DNA from: Vibrio japonicus
GTDB taxonomy: Bacteria > Pseudomonadota > Gammaproteobacteria > Enterobacterales > Vibrionaceae
DNA: 64,000 nt
Direction of reading: 5' to 3'
Assembly (NCBI RefSeq): GCF_024582835.1
Contig: NZ_CP102096.1
Span: 2,480,001 to 2,544,000 of the forward strand
The notes beneath the pieces were generated by a model. The model saw nothing but the letters and a program-made list of their open reading frames with translations, was not told the DNA's origin and ran no database searches. This document shows, one piece after another, positions 26,116 to 36,482 of the stretch. The position numbers and the translations under genes were made by a program. The stretch's first letter is position 1. Each line of letters starts with the position of its first letter.

Positions 26116-26988
26116 TTAGGCGAATTGGCGTTGCTGCTCATCTGCCTGTTGTGAGGTCGAGAACCACGCCAGTTTTTCTGACAATGACACGACCTCTCCG
26201 ATAACAATCAGCGACGGTGACTCCGCACCTTGTGCAAGTTCAGCAAGTTGAACTAGCTGACCTTTAAACACTTTTTGGCTTGCTTGTGTCCCACGCTCAA
26301 TGATGGCAATCGGTGTATTTGGGTTACGTCCGTGTTCTATTAACTGGGCTTGAATGTACTCTGACTTCATCAACCCCATGTAGATAACTAAGGTTTGGTT
26401 ACCACGCGCCAGTGTCGACCAATCCATTTGATCGCTTTCCGCTTTCAAGTGCCCGGTGATAAACATCGCCGACTGAGCAAAATCACGGTGTGTTAGCGGA
26501 ATACCAGCATACGCAGTCGCACCTGCAGCCGCAGTAATCCCCGGAACAACGTGGAATGAAATACCCGCATCAGCCAATATTTCGAGCTCTTCACCACCAC
26601 GACCAAAGATGAACGGATCGCCACCTTTAATGCGCACTACGCGATGACCTTGTTTAGCAAAATCGACCAATAACTGGTTGGTTTTCTCTTGAGGAACACT
26701 GTGGTGACCAGCGCGTTTACCCACGCACACTTGGATGGTATCGCTAGGTACAAGAGACATGATTTCGTCGGAGACAAGGTAATCAAACAGCACAACGTCT
26801 GCTTGCTGTAAAAAGCGTAGCGCCTTTAGCGTTAGTAACTCAACGTCACCCGGTCCTGAGCCCACAAGGGCAACTTCACCTTGACCGAGTAAACTGCTAC
26901 CAATCGAATTTAAGTTTGTTTGTGCATTACGCTGCGTGTGCAAATTACTCAGAGGAAACTGAGAAACCGTATCCTTGCTCGCCATCAT
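26116..26988 (-). CDS. cobA: Uroporphyrinogen-III C-methyltransferase
   Basis: Methylates uroporphyrinogen III twice to precorrin-2, the precursor of siroheme for sulfite reductase. The 290-residue protein is only the methyltransferase half: [15 protein letters not shown] near 40, [13 protein letters not shown] near 120, and [10 protein letters not shown]. The oxidase/chelatase half of CysG is missing, so that step must be encoded elsewhere. First gene of the sulfate-activation cluster, which suggests co-regulation by sulfur supply (CysB in related bacteria). Confidence 0.93.
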   Translation of the reverse strand: MMASKDTVSQFPLSNLHTQRNAQTNLNSIGSSLLGQGEVALVGSGPGDVELLTLKALRFLQQADVVLFDYLVSDEIMSLVPSDTIQVCVGKRAGHHSVPQEKTNQLLVDFAKQGHRVVRIKGGDPFIFGRGGEELEILADAGISFHVVPGITAAAGATAYAGIPLTHRDFAQSAMFITGHLKAESDQMDWSTLARGNQTLVIYMGLMKSEYIQAQLIEHGRNPNTPIAIIERGTQASQKVFKGQLVQLAELAQGAESPSLIVIGEVVSLSEKLAWFSTSQQADEQQRQFA

Positions 26989-27246
26989 GTCATCCTCTTG
27001 TTGTTGATGCTGGCATTATGGCGCTCAATACATATTACCTGAAATTCTAAAATTTCATTTTTTATACTATTTATTGATAAGGCCACATACTGAGAAAGAA
27101 TATAGACCAGAAAGTTTTGAGAGATTGTCGGCAGAACACTGGAGAACCAAGGTGTTAGATCACAGAATGCAATTCGATAACACCGTTGTTTCATATCATT
27201 TTGTTACATTAAGCATAGTGCTAACTAATGCTATCGGAGCTTAAAA

Positions 27247-29208
27247 ATGAAATTAGCAGTGAAACCTCTTTCTCTAGCAGTCTTAGGTGGAATGCTGACC
27301 ATGGCTAATCCAGCTATGGCAGACACAATCAAACTGCGTATTGTCGAAACAACCGACATCCACACTAACGTGATGGATTACGACTACTACAAAGACAAAC
27401 CAAGCCAGAAAATTGGCTTAACGAGAACTGCAACTTTAGTTAAACAAGCCCGATCAGAAGTAGAAAATAGTGTTCTGGTTGATAACGGTGACCTGATTCA
27501 AGGCAGTCCTATGGGTGACTATATGGCGGCAAAGGGCATCGAAAAAGGCGAAGTCCATCCCGTTTACAAAGCGATGAACCAGCTCAACTACGATGTGGGT
27601 AATATTGGTAACCATGAATTCAATTACGGTTTAGAGTTCCTCGCTGAAACCATTAACGATGCCGATTTCCCGTACGTAAGCGCTAACGTTTTTGACAAAA
27701 AAACAGGCCAGCACTACTTCAAGCCTTACATTATTAAAACCCATACTTTTAAAGACGTAGAGGGGGAAGAACACCAAATCAAAGTGGGTTATATCGGCTT
27801 TGTACCGCCACAAATCATGGTATGGGATAAGAAGAATCTAGAGGGCAAAGTCTTTGCCAAAGATATTAAAGCCACCGCAGAAGAGCTCGTACCAAAGATG
27901 AAAGCGGAAGGCGCGAATGTAATCGTGGCAATCCCTCACTCGGGTGTTTCCTCTGACCCACATAAAGTAGGTGCAGAAAACTCCACCTATTATCTATCTC
28001 AGGTAGAAGGCATTGATGCGATTGCGTTTGGTCACTCTCATGCCGTATTCCCAGGAAAAGGATTCGATAACATCCCTGGCGTTGATAACCAAAACGGCAC
28101 CATCAACGGTGTAGCTGCCGTCATGCCTGGCCGTTGGGGTAGCCATGTGGGTGTCATTGACCTTGAACTAAAAGAGCAAGACGGCAAATGGCAGGTTGTA
28201 AAAGGAAAGACTGAAGCTCGCCCAATTTACGATAAAAACGCACAGCAACCGCTGGCAAAAGCGGATGCGGGTATCGTCAAAGCGCTTGAAGCCGACCACA
28301 AAGGCACCCATGATTTTGTTAACCAACCTATCGGCAAAGCCAATGATGTAATGTACAGCTTTTTGGCATTGGTGCAAGACGATCCAACCGTACAGATCGT
28401 TAACCTAGCACAGAAAGATTATGTTGAGCGCTTTATCCAAGGCGACCCAGACTTAGCCGATATTCCTGTTCTGTCAGCAGCCGCGCCGTTTAAAGCCGGT
28501 GGTCGTAAGAATGATCCGGCAAACTTCACCGAAGTTGAATCTGGACAGTTGACGTTCCGTAACGCAGCCGATCTTTACCTTTACCCAAACACTTTGGTTG
28601 CCATGAAGGTAACAGGTAAAGAAGTTAAAGCATGGTTGGAATGCAGCGCGGGCCAATTCAAACAAATCGACGCAAATAGTACGGCACCTCAGAGCCTTAT
28701 CGACTGGGATGGTTTCCGTACTTATAACTTTGACGTGATTGATGGCTTGACCTACCAAATCGACGTTACTCAGCCAGCGAAATACGACGGCGACTGTAAA
28801 GTGGTTAACCCAGATGCTCAGCGCATCGTTGGTTTAACTTACCAAGGCAAGCCAATCGAGTTGGGGCAAGATTTTATCATCGCGACCAATAACTACCGGG
28901 CATACAGCAACAAATTCCCTGGTACAGGTTCTGATTTCATTGCGTTCGATTCTCCGGATGAAAACCGCTCTGTGGTTGCTGCCTACATTACTCGCGTGAG
29001 CAACGAGAATGGCGAGTTTGCACCAAGTGCAGACAACAACTGGTCGTTTGCGCCGATTCAATCGGACAAAGCGTTGGATATTCGCTTTGAAACATCACCA
29101 AGCGAAAAAGCAGCCAAGTTCATTGAAGAAAAAGGTCAATATCCGATGAAACGTGTCGCGACAGACGATGTGGGTTTTGCGGTCTACCAAATCGACCTAC
29201 AAAAATAA
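27247..29208 (+). CDS. cpdB: Periplasmic 2',3'-cyclic-nucleotide 2'-phosphodiesterase / 3'-nucleotidase
   Basis: A 653-residue bifunctional enzyme for nucleotide scavenging. A signal peptide with cleavage after AMA near residue 25 sends it to the periplasm. The metallophosphatase motifs are in order: [29 protein letters not shown] and [10 protein letters not shown]. The C-terminal 5'-nucleotidase-type substrate domain holds [13 protein letters not shown]. It is monocistronic, divergent from cobA and followed by a terminator. Confidence 0.96.
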   Translation: MKLAVKPLSLAVLGGMLTMANPAMADTIKLRIVETTDIHTNVMDYDYYKDKPSQKIGLTRTATLVKQARSEVENSVLVDNGDLIQGSPMGDYMAAKGIEKGEVHPVYKAMNQLNYDVGNIGNHEFNYGLEFLAETINDADFPYVSANVFDKKTGQHYFKPYIIKTHTFKDVEGEEHQIKVGYIGFVPPQIMVWDKKNLEGKVFAKDIKATAEELVPKMKAEGANVIVAIPHSGVSSDPHKVGAENSTYYLSQVEGIDAIAFGHSHAVFPGKGFDNIPGVDNQNGTINGVAAVMPGRWGSHVGVIDLELKEQDGKWQVVKGKTEARPIYDKNAQQPLAKADAGIVKALEADHKGTHDFVNQPIGKANDVMYSFLALVQDDPTVQIVNLAQKDYVERFIQGDPDLADIPVLSAAAPFKAGGRKNDPANFTEVESGQLTFRNAADLYLYPNTLVAMKVTGKEVKAWLECSAGQFKQIDANSTAPQSLIDWDGFRTYNFDVIDGLTYQIDVTQPAKYDGDCKVVNPDAQRIVGLTYQGKPIELGQDFIIATNNYRAYSNKFPGTGSDFIAFDSPDENRSVVAAYITRVSNENGEFAPSADNNWSFAPIQSDKALDIRFETSPSEKAAKFIEEKGQYPMKRVATDDVGFAVYQIDLQK

Positions 29209-29226
29209 TCAACATCACACCATCTC

Positions 29227-29252
29227 AAGCCGCGTACCTACCGCGGCTTTTT
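29227..29252 (+). terminator. Terminator of cpdB
   Basis: AGCCGCG / CGCGGCT stem followed by six Ts about 20 bases after the cpdB stop. Confidence 0.85.
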
Positions 29253-29318
29253 TCATCCTCTCATACGCTAAAAGTGAGGTAAAATCAGTCCACTCATTCC
29301 AATCAACCTTTATCTATC

Positions 29319-29882
29319 ATGTTTGAACGCTTTCAACAGCAACTCGCTGACAACGGTTTTAACTCTCAAGAGATTGAGCAACTGACCAATTCTGCGCATT
29401 TAATTGATCTCCCAACCCGTCATAGCCTGTTGCATCAAGGTCAAGTCGCTGAAGAGATATTCTTTCTGCTGGAGGGGATTTGTCACTCAGCTTATCTAAC
29501 CGATAAAGGCAAAGAGTTCAGTAAAGAGTTTTATTGGGAGAGCGATTGGATCATTGGCTTCGAAAGCCTGATTAAGCAACAAGCCTCGCCTTATCTGTTG
29601 GAATCACTGACGCCTTGTACGCTGGTTGCCTTACCAGTTGAAACCTTGCGTATCTGGCGTGAGCAAAAGCACAGCGTATATCTCAAACTGCTCGAAACCC
29701 AGTTGATGTATAAAGAAAACAAAGAGCGCTTTATGTTGCTTTATAGCCCTGAGCAGCGCTACGAGTTGTTCTGCCAACATTACCCAGATTTGCGGGAACG
29801 CTTGAACGATTATCAAATTGCAGCGTATTTAGGTATCACCCCAATAAGTTTAAGCCGAATAAAAAAACGATCACAAAGTTAA
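29319..29882 (+). CDS. Crp/Fnr-family transcriptional regulator
   Basis: The 187 residues have an N-terminal cyclic-nucleotide-binding-like beta-roll (LLHQGQVAEEIFFLLEGICHSAYLTDKGKE, 38-67) and a short C-terminal helix-turn-helix (YQIAAYLGITPISLSRIKK). The beta-roll lacks the GELGL...R-T cAMP signature present in the true Crp of this window, so cAMP is an unlikely ligand. It may sense another ligand or none. The target genes are not evident. The GNAT and EamA genes downstream could be part of its regulon. Confidence 0.85.
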   Translation: MFERFQQQLADNGFNSQEIEQLTNSAHLIDLPTRHSLLHQGQVAEEIFFLLEGICHSAYLTDKGKEFSKEFYWESDWIIGFESLIKQQASPYLLESLTPCTLVALPVETLRIWREQKHSVYLKLLETQLMYKENKERFMLLYSPEQRYELFCQHYPDLRERLNDYQIAAYLGITPISLSRIKKRSQS

Positions 29883-29950
29883 CAATTGTTAATGCCTTTC
29901 GTCTTTTAGACTGATAACTTTCAGAAACTTGGATTCACTTTGAGAACATT

Positions 29951-30409
29951 ATGAACCACTGGCAACTTGTTTCTTTTAATCAGCTTTCAACGCAGAAACT
30001 CTATCAGTTACTCAAACTACGTGTGGACGTATTTGTGGTTGAGCAAGAGTGCCCTTACCCTGAATTAGATAACAAAGACCACCTGCCTGATGTTCACCAT
30101 TTGCTAGGTTACAAAGGTGATGAACTGGTTGCCTGTGCTCGTCTGCTTCCACGCGGAGTCAGTTATCCCTCGGTCAGCATTGGCCGCGTCGCAACTAAGA
30201 AAGCACATCGTGGTGGTGGATTAGGTCATCAACTTTTAAAGCAGGCTTTATCCGGTTGTGAGCAACTATGGCCGACTTCGGATATTGAAATAGGCGCTCA
30301 AGAACACCTTGCAGGATTCTATGCTCAGCATGGTTTTGTTACGACCTCGGCGATGTATCTAGAAGACGGTATCCCACATATTGATATGAAGCTATCTAAG
30401 CACGTGTAA
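29951..30409 (+). CDS. elaA: GNAT-family acetyltransferase, ElaA-like
   Basis: A 152-residue acetyltransferase. ElaA hallmarks are LRVDVFVVEQECPYPELD near residue 28 and the acetyl-CoA pyrophosphate loop RVATKKAHRGGGLGHQLL around 79-96. The substrate is unknown. It starts 68 bases after the Crp/Fnr-like gene and 3 bases before the EamA transporter, so the last two are probably co-transcribed. Confidence 0.88.
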   Translation: MNHWQLVSFNQLSTQKLYQLLKLRVDVFVVEQECPYPELDNKDHLPDVHHLLGYKGDELVACARLLPRGVSYPSVSIGRVATKKAHRGGGLGHQLLKQALSGCEQLWPTSDIEIGAQEHLAGFYAQHGFVTTSAMYLEDGIPHIDMKLSKHV

Positions 30410-30412
30410 TTC

Positions 30413-31261
30413 ATGTCTACACAATACTTCGCGATCTTACTGCTGGTCATAGGGAATTTAGCGGCATCGTTATCAGACGTGGCGGTTAAAGTTCTCGATG
30501 GCAGTGTGCCTGTTTATCAATATGTGTTTATTCGCCAGCTACTGTCGGCTTTAGTGATATTACCGCTTTGGCTAAGACAAAAACGCAAGCAACGCAAACT
30601 GCATAAACCGGGACTCAATTTCTTCCGCGCCCACATTCTTATCCTAGGCAGTGGTTGCATGGTGGTGGCAGTTACTCACTTACCACTTGCGACGGCTAAT
30701 GCTATTTTCTACGCAGCTCCACTACTCATGTTGCCACTGTCGACGATGTTATTGAAAGAAACACCACCATTTGGCAAAGTGATCGCAACTGTGATTGGTT
30801 TTGTTGGCGTGCTGGTGGTCTTGAGACCATCAGAGTTTCATTGGGCAGCCGTTTTCGCTTTAGTTACAGCGATGACGATAGCACTCTTCAACATCACAGC
30901 GCGTCAACTTCCAGCCGAGCAATCTATCATCACAACGCTGTTTTGGACGAGTGTACTTTCACTCCCGATTTCCGCAGCACTAGCACTATTTCACTGGGCA
31001 CCAATTCAATCAGAAGCTTTGTTCTTCATTCTGGGTAGCGCAAGTTTGATTTTGCTGTATAACGGATTAGCAGTAGCTGCTTATCAAAAAGCGCAGGCAG
31101 GGAGTATTGCAGTAGCAGAGAACTCTGGGCTACTGTTTGTCACTTTATTTGGTGTCATGTGGTTTGATGAAGTGCCCGATTGGCTGACTGCCATGGGTAT
31201 AATCATGATTGTCGCCCCACTGATCCCATGGCATTCATTGAGAAGAAGAGCGACAAGGTAA
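30413..31261 (+). CDS. DMT-superfamily (EamA) transporter
   Basis: A 282-residue inner-membrane protein with about ten predicted hydrophobic helices in two EamA repeats. The first repeat contains FIRQLLSALVILPLWL, the second SLILLYNGLAVAAYQKAQAGSIAVAENSG. Such proteins are usually metabolite exporters, but the substrate cannot be named. It overlaps no other gene and ends 3 bases before the convergent oapA-like gene. Confidence 0.85.
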   Translation: MSTQYFAILLLVIGNLAASLSDVAVKVLDGSVPVYQYVFIRQLLSALVILPLWLRQKRKQRKLHKPGLNFFRAHILILGSGCMVVAVTHLPLATANAIFYAAPLLMLPLSTMLLKETPPFGKVIATVIGFVGVLVVLRPSEFHWAAVFALVTAMTIALFNITARQLPAEQSIITTLFWTSVLSLPISAALALFHWAPIQSEALFFILGSASLILLYNGLAVAAYQKAQAGSIAVAENSGLLFVTLFGVMWFDEVPDWLTAMGIIMIVAPLIPWHSLRRRATR

Positions 31262-31264
31262 TGG

Positions 31265-31834
31265 TTATTTACTGCGGCCAAATCCACCGTCAGACAAACG
31301 GAAAAACATGACTGATTGGTCACTCTTCTCTAGCTGCAAAATATCAAGCTTCCCTTCGGCGTTTAACTTATAGCGGACTAACTGACCTTTTTTGATGTAG
31401 CTTAGCGGTTTGTCAGCACCTTCAACTTTGACCAAAGCATTCAAATCAGACATAGGTAAACCACTACTACGAAATACTTGAGCAAGTGTATCGCCACTCT
31501 TCACTCGGTACTCTTTCCACTCATTTGACGTTGTATCCACGTTACCTGAACCAGCCAAAGTTTGCTCACTCAAGCCTTTAGCATTGATATCGATAGAGAC
31601 TCGTTTAGGCTCGGTATCTATTGTTTCAGTCTGTTGCTCTGGAAAAGGAATCAGTAATAAAAGCAACACAACTGGAACCATAACCATAAGGGCGCGCTGA
31701 TTCATTTTAGGAAACAGATTCCACTTTTCCTTTACCTGATCTTTCATGGCAGGCCAGTTAATTGAAGAGTACTTCTCTTTCAACACGCTAAGGTAGTCCA
31801 CTGATTGTGGTTTCTTTTTCTTTCTGCGATTCAT
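31265..31834 (-). CDS. OapA/YtfB-like LysM-type peptidoglycan-binding protein
   Basis: A 189-residue single-pass membrane protein. A basic N-terminus (MNRRKKKKP) is followed by an OapA_N-like cytoplasmic segment, one transmembrane helix at about 48-65 (ALMVMVPVVLLLLLIPF) and a periplasmic C-terminal LysM-like domain (WKEYRVKSGDTLAQVFRSSG from about 107). The family binds peptidoglycan glycans and affects cell division or surface properties in E. coli (YtfB) and Haemophilus (OapA). Divergent from fklB, as in other vibrios and enterobacteria. Confidence 0.85.
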   Translation of the reverse strand: MNRRKKKKPQSVDYLSVLKEKYSSINWPAMKDQVKEKWNLFPKMNQRALMVMVPVVLLLLLIPFPEQQTETIDTEPKRVSIDINAKGLSEQTLAGSGNVDTTSNEWKEYRVKSGDTLAQVFRSSGLPMSDLNALVKVEGADKPLSYIKKGQLVRYKLNAEGKLDILQLEKSDQSVMFFRLSDGGFGRSK

Positions 31835-32068
31835 CGCAACTCATCTCCAAGAGGGCTTCAGTTCAAGTATAAAAACCAAGCGCACATGAGTATAGGAAAT
31901 TTAACGCTTCTGAGTTATTAAGAAGTCAAAATTTTACAACGATTTGGTGAAAGTCGATCTAAATCTCACAATACCGCGTGTACGGCTGGATTGAGAGGTG
32001 AACATTTCATCGTGCCGCTAATACTGGTATCCTTACGCACTTCACACACCATACTAAAGAGAGACACT

Positions 32069-32689
32069 ATGTCTGAAGTAAAATTTGAGACTGTAGAGCA
32101 AAAAGCAAGCTACGGTATCGGTCTACAGATGGGTCAGCAACTTGCGGGTTCTGGTCTTGAAGGTTTGAACGTTGATGCTATCGCGGCAGGTATCGCGACT
32201 GCACTAGTTGGTGATATGCCAGCAATCGAAATTGACGAAATCAACCAAGCACTTCAAGAACTACATCAACGTGCTGAAGCAGTACGTCAAGAAGCAGCAA
32301 AAGCTGCAGCTGCTGATGGTGAAGCATTCCTGAAAGACAACGCTCTACGTCCAGAAGTAACGGTACTTGAGTCTGGTCTACAATATGAAGTTATCACTGA
32401 AGGTACTGGTGAAATCCCAACTTCTGACAAGCAAGTACGCGTTCACTACCACGGTGAGCTAACTGATGGCACTGTATTTGACAGCTCAGTATCACGCGGT
32501 CAACCAGCTGAGTTCCCTGTAACTGGCGTAATCAAAGGTTGGGTTGAAGCACTTCAACTAATGCCTGTTGGTTCTAAGTGGAAACTATACATCCCACAAG
32601 ACCTTGCATACGGTGAGCGTGGCGCAGGTGCAGCAATCCCTCCATTTGCAGCACTAGTATTCGAAGTTGAGCTACTAGATATTCTATAA
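32069..32689 (+). CDS. fklB: FKBP-type peptidyl-prolyl isomerase, 22 kDa
   Basis: A cytoplasmic prolyl isomerase of 206 residues. The N-terminal helical dimerisation domain covers about 1-90. The C-terminal FKBP domain has [18 protein letters not shown] and the active-site segment [15 protein letters not shown], ending [10 protein letters not shown] start at MSEVKFE (32069), preceded by AAAGAGAG. A longer in-frame extension has no homologous look. Confidence 0.93.
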   Translation: MSEVKFETVEQKASYGIGLQMGQQLAGSGLEGLNVDAIAAGIATALVGDMPAIEIDEINQALQELHQRAEAVRQEAAKAAAADGEAFLKDNALRPEVTVLESGLQYEVITEGTGEIPTSDKQVRVHYHGELTDGTVFDSSVSRGQPAEFPVTGVIKGWVEALQLMPVGSKWKLYIPQDLAYGERGAGAAIPPFAALVFEVELLDIL

Positions 32690-32713
32690 TCTGTAAGCAA
32701 CTCGGCTTTATGA

Positions 32714-32742
32714 AACGGTGGCCTTTGCGTCACCGTTTTTTA
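32714..32742 (+). terminator. Terminator of fklB
   Basis: AACGGTG / CACCGTT stem followed by T6, about 25 bases after the stop codon. Confidence 0.85.
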
Positions 32743-32785
32743 TTCCATAATACGTAATTGATAATAATTAGATATCGGAGAAACC

Positions 32786-33295
32786 ATGAATAAAAATCTT
32801 GTATTGGCAGTGATTGCAAGTGCAGCTTTAATGGGCTGTCAAAACACTTCAGGAAGCTCAGAAAATACTGCATCGACCAATGCTGGCAGTAGCTCATACA
32901 GCTCTATTGCTGGCGCTGCGTTACTTGCTGCTGCTCAATCATGGGGTCAACAAAGCGAGGATACTTCGGTTCTTACTCAGGCTATTCAGCAAAGTACAAA
33001 TGTGACACCTCAGCAGGCGGCGGGAGGCGTTGGCTCTCTTTTAGCACTAGCTCAAAACTCACTAGGTCAAACGCAGAACAACGAACTAGCAGGCCTAATT
33101 CCTGGTTATAGCTCTCTTCAGCAATCAGGTCTAACTTCAATGATTGTGAACAGTGACATGGTTAAAAGCAGCTTTACTGCCTTAGGAATGGACCCATCAC
33201 TCATTTCAACATTTGCACCAATCATTCTACAAACACTTCAAAGCCAAGGTGCAAGCACTGGCCTTCTAAGTAGCCTAGGTACAATCTGGCAATAA
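32786..33295 (+). CDS. DUF2780-type lipoprotein
   Basis: A 169-residue predicted lipoprotein with signal peptide and lipobox LMGC, lipidated Cys at residue 18. Residue +2 is Gln, so outer-membrane sorting is likely. A Ser/Thr/Asn-rich linker precedes a helical domain (TPQQAAGGVGSLLALAQNSLG; SSFTALGMDPSLISTFAPIILQTLQSQG) of the type called DUF2780 or VcgC/VcgE in vibrios. The function is unknown. Its clear start and leader suggest it is expressed on its own. Confidence 0.75.
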   Translation: MNKNLVLAVIASAALMGCQNTSGSSENTASTNAGSSSYSSIAGAALLAAAQSWGQQSEDTSVLTQAIQQSTNVTPQQAAGGVGSLLALAQNSLGQTQNNELAGLIPGYSSLQQSGLTSMIVNSDMVKSSFTALGMDPSLISTFAPIILQTLQSQGASTGLLSSLGTIWQ

Positions 33296-33450
33296 GCAGA
33301 AAAGTAGCTGAACTCAGTTAAATAGATATCTGTATAGAAGTTAAGTAAAGTCGCTGATGAATCGGGTACTAACTCGCTACATTGGCGATTTTTATTGGTG
33401 GGATGCGTATTTCTTACTTTAAGAATAATACTTTATTGAAATTCAGATAC

Positions 33451-33478
33451 AAAAAAGCCGAGCTATCGCTCGGCTTTT
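33451..33478 (-). terminator. Terminator of the alpha (rpsM-rplQ) operon
   Basis: AAAAGCCGAGC / GCTCGGCTTTTTT stem about 20 bases after rplQ, with a six-T run on the minus strand. Confidence 0.88.
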
Positions 33479-33496
33479 CCGTTCTTACGAACCTGA

Positions 33497-33877
33497 TTAC
33501 TCAGCAGCTTCTTCAGCAGCTGGGCGATCTACAAGCTCAATGTAAGCCATTGGAGCTTTGTCACCAGCACGGAAGCCAGCTTTTAGGATACGTGTATAAC
33601 CGCCCTGACGAGCAGCAAAACGTGGACCTAGTTCGTTAAACAGTTTTGCAACTACTTCGTTGTCACGAGTACGTGCAAATGCTAGACGACGGTTAGCAAC
33701 GCTGTCAGTCTTAGCTAGTGTAATCAAAGGCTCAACTACGCGACGTAGCTCTTTTGCTTTTGGCAGTGTAGTCTTGATAACTTCATGACGTACTAGAGAG
33801 CTAGCCATATTGCTGAACATCGCTTTACGATGTGAGCTGTTGCGGTTGAGTTGACGACCACTCTTACGATGGCGCAT
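33497..33877 (-). CDS. rplQ: 50S ribosomal protein L17
   Basis: 126 residues with the conserved opening [20 protein letters not shown], which lines the exit-tunnel region of the large subunit. Last gene of the alpha operon, 26 bases after rpoA. The Glu/Ala-rich C-terminal tail is usual for gammaproteobacteria. Confidence 0.98.
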
Positions 33878-33903
33878 GACCTAATCCTTCTAACTATTAT
33901 CGA

Positions 33904-34896
33904 TTAATCTTCAGCGATAGACGCTGGTGGCCAGTTTTCTAGGCGCATGCCCAGAGACAGACCACGTGATGCAAGTACGTCTTTAATCTCAGTAAGAGAT
34001 TTTTTACCAAGGTTAGGCGTTTTAAGTAGCTCAACCTCAGTACGCTGTACAAGATCACCGATGTAGTGAATCGCTTCTGCTTTCAGACAGTTAGCAGAGC
34101 GAACTGTTAGTTCAAGATCGTCTACAGGACGCAGTAGGATCGGATCGAATTCTGGCTTCTCCTCCTTCTCCTCAGGTACACGTACATCACGTAGATCTAC
34201 GAACGCATCCAATTGTTCAGCAAGAATTGTTGCTGCACGACGGATAGCTTCCTCAGGGTCAAGAGTACCGTTCGTTTCCATGTCGATAACAAGCTTGTCT
34301 AGGTCTGTACGCTGCTCTACACGAGCTGCTTCAACAGAGTAAGCAATCTTGTCTACTGGGCTGTACGTAGCGTCAACCAGTAGGCGGCCAATTGGACGCT
34401 CATCTTCTTCAGTATGGATACGAGCTGAAGCTGGAACGTAACCACGACCACGTTCAACTTTGATACGCATTGCGATCTCAGCGTTGTCATCCGTTAGGTG
34501 ACAAATAACGTGTTCTGGGTTAGCGATCTCTACATCACCATCATGGGTGATGTCACCTGCAACCACAGGGCCTGAGCCTGATTTGTTCAGTGTAATAAAC
34601 ACTTCATCTTTGCCTTCGGCAACGCGTACAGCCAAACCTTTAAGGTTTAGAAGAATTTCAAGAATATCTTCTTGAACACCTTCTTTAGTGCTGTATTCGT
34701 GTAGAACGCCTTCAATCTCTACTTCTGTAACTGCGCAACCTGGCATAGAAGATAGAAGAATACGGCGAAGTGCATTACCTAGAGTATGACCAAAGCCACG
34801 CTCTAATGGCTCAAGAGTTACTTTTGCGTGAGTCGTGCTAACTTGTTCGATGTCAACAAGACGTGGCTTAAGAAATTCTGTTACAGAACCCTGCAT
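33904..34896 (-). CDS. rpoA: RNA polymerase alpha subunit
   Basis: The 330-residue scaffold subunit of RNA polymerase. The N-terminal domain dimerises and binds beta/beta' ([20 protein letters not shown] near 34). A linker of about 15 residues ([13 protein letters not shown]) leads to the C-terminal domain, which contacts UP elements and activators such as CRP ([36 protein letters not shown]). It is the partner of the A/T-rich UP regions seen before the rrn promoters here. Confidence 0.98.
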   Translation of the reverse strand: MQGSVTEFLKPRLVDIEQVSTTHAKVTLEPLERGFGHTLGNALRRILLSSMPGCAVTEVEIEGVLHEYSTKEGVQEDILEILLNLKGLAVRVAEGKDEVFITLNKSGSGPVVAGDITHDGDVEIANPEHVICHLTDDNAEIAMRIKVERGRGYVPASARIHTEEDERPIGRLLVDATYSPVDKIAYSVEAARVEQRTDLDKLVIDMETNGTLDPEEAIRRAATILAEQLDAFVDLRDVRVPEEKEEKPEFDPILLRPVDDLELTVRSANCLKAEAIHYIGDLVQRTEVELLKTPNLGKKSLTEIKDVLASRGLSLGMRLENWPPASIAED

Positions 34897-34920
34897 TGTG
34901 TCCTCTCTTTAGTTTAAACC

Positions 34921-35541
34921 TTACTTAGAGTAAAGCTCGACGATCAGTTGTTCGTTGATGTCAGCAGACAGATCTGAACGCTCAGGCATACGCTTGAACG
35001 TACCTTCCATCTTACCGCCATCTACTTCAATCCAAGTTGGTTTTTCGCGTTGTTCAGCAACTTCTAGAGCCGCTTTAATACGAGATTGCTGTTTAGCTTT
35101 CTCGCGGATAGAAACAACGTCGTTAGCCGCAACTTTGAAAGAAGGAACGTTTACAACTTTACCGTTAACTAGGATAGCTTTGTGGCTAACTAGCTGACGT
35201 GCTTCTGCGCGAGTCGCACCAAAGCCCATGCGGTAAACTACGTTATCAAGACGACCTTCAAGAAGCTGAAGTAGGTTTTCACCAGTGTTGCCTTTTAGGC
35301 GAGCTGCTTCTTTGTAGTAGTTACGGAATTGTTTTTCTAGAACGCCGTACATACGACGAACTTTTTGCTTCTCACGAAGCTGAACGCCATACTCAGATAG
35401 ACGACCGCGACGAGCGCCGTGTACACCTGGTGCGTTATCAATTTTACACTTGGTATCGATCGCGCGAACACCAGACTTAAGAAATAAGTCAGTGCCTTCA
35501 CGACGGCTAAGCTTCAGCTTAGGACCCAAATATCTTGCCAT
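34921..35541 (-). CDS. rpsD: 30S ribosomal protein S4
   Basis: The 206-residue primary 16S-binding protein and, in E. coli, the translational repressor of the alpha operon. It begins [20 protein letters not shown] and has the S4 RNA-binding domain [20 protein letters not shown]. It is the expected ligand of the leader pseudoknot upstream of rpsM (36340-36430). Confidence 0.98.
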   Translation of the reverse strand: MARYLGPKLKLSRREGTDLFLKSGVRAIDTKCKIDNAPGVHGARRGRLSEYGVQLREKQKVRRMYGVLEKQFRNYYKEAARLKGNTGENLLQLLEGRLDNVVYRMGFGATRAEARQLVSHKAILVNGKVVNVPSFKVAANDVVSIREKAKQQSRIKAALEVAEQREKPTWIEVDGGKMEGTFKRMPERSDLSADINEQLIVELYSK

Positions 35542-35568
35542 GATCTTTCTCCAATTATCCTAGAAACG

Positions 35569-35964
<396 letters not shown>

Positions 35965-35976
35965 CTACCTTCCCGA

Positions 35977-36333
35977 TTATTTCTTGATCGGCTTACGCGG
36001 ACCCTTACGGGTGCGAGCGTTGGTTTTAGTACGCTGTCCACGTAGTGGTAGACTGCGACGATGACGAAGACCACGGAAACAGCCAAGGTCCATAAGACGC
36101 TTGATGTTCATAGATACTTCACGACGTAGATCACCTTCTACAGTGTACTTAGCTACACCATCACGCAGTTGATCGATCTGCTCTTCAGTTAGTTCACTGA
36201 TCTTCACATTTTCAGCAATACCCACTTCAGCTAGGATAGCTTGAGAGCGAGTTTTACCGATGCCGTAGATCGCTGTTAGAGCGATTACAGCATGTTTCTG
36301 ATCAGGAATGTTAATGCCAGCTATACGGGCCAT
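35977..36333 (-). CDS. rpsM: 30S ribosomal protein S13
   Basis: 118 residues, starting [19 protein letters not shown] with the basic tail [18 protein letters not shown] that contacts P-site tRNA. First gene of the alpha operon. Its ribosome-binding site lies at the end of the S4-responsive leader. Confidence 0.98.
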   Translation of the reverse strand: MARIAGINIPDQKHAVIALTAIYGIGKTRSQAILAEVGIAENVKISELTEEQIDQLRDGVAKYTVEGDLRREVSMNIKRLMDLGCFRGLRHRRSLPLRGQRTKTNARTRKGPRKPIKK

Positions 36334-36339
36334 TATTCA

Positions 36340-36432
36340 CTCCTAAGTGGTTCTATAAAAGAATTAGCCGCAGCAAAGCCCGTCTCGGATACGCTGCGGA
36401 GTACTACTTCTTTTGCACGCAAAAGGTAGGCC
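36340..36432 (-). promoter_or_regulatory. Alpha-operon leader with S4-binding pseudoknot
   Basis: The leader RNA before rpsM contains CGCAGCGTATCC-GAGA-CGGGC-TTTGCTGCG, which mirrors the core of the E. coli alpha leader (GTATCC...ACGGGCTTT). There S4 traps the ribosome on a nested pseudoknot. The stem CCGCAGC/GCTGCGG is clearly visible. Autoregulation by RpsD is inferred from this match and from gene order. Confidence 0.75.
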
Positions 36433-36436
36433 GAGG

Positions 36437-36465
36437 AATATACTCGACACTACCTTATATTTCAA
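36437..36465 (-). promoter_or_regulatory. Promoter of the alpha operon
   Basis: The minus strand has TTGAAA, a 17-bp spacer and TATATT, in the gap between rpmJ and the S4-responsive leader. It would start transcription just before the pseudoknot. Confidence 0.65.
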
Positions 36466-36482
36466 GTAAAAATTTCTGCTGA

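Noticed and set aside
26985..27194. 69-codon minus-strand frame upstream of cobA
   Set aside because: No RBS, atypical composition, and it covers the cobA/cpdB divergent promoter region.
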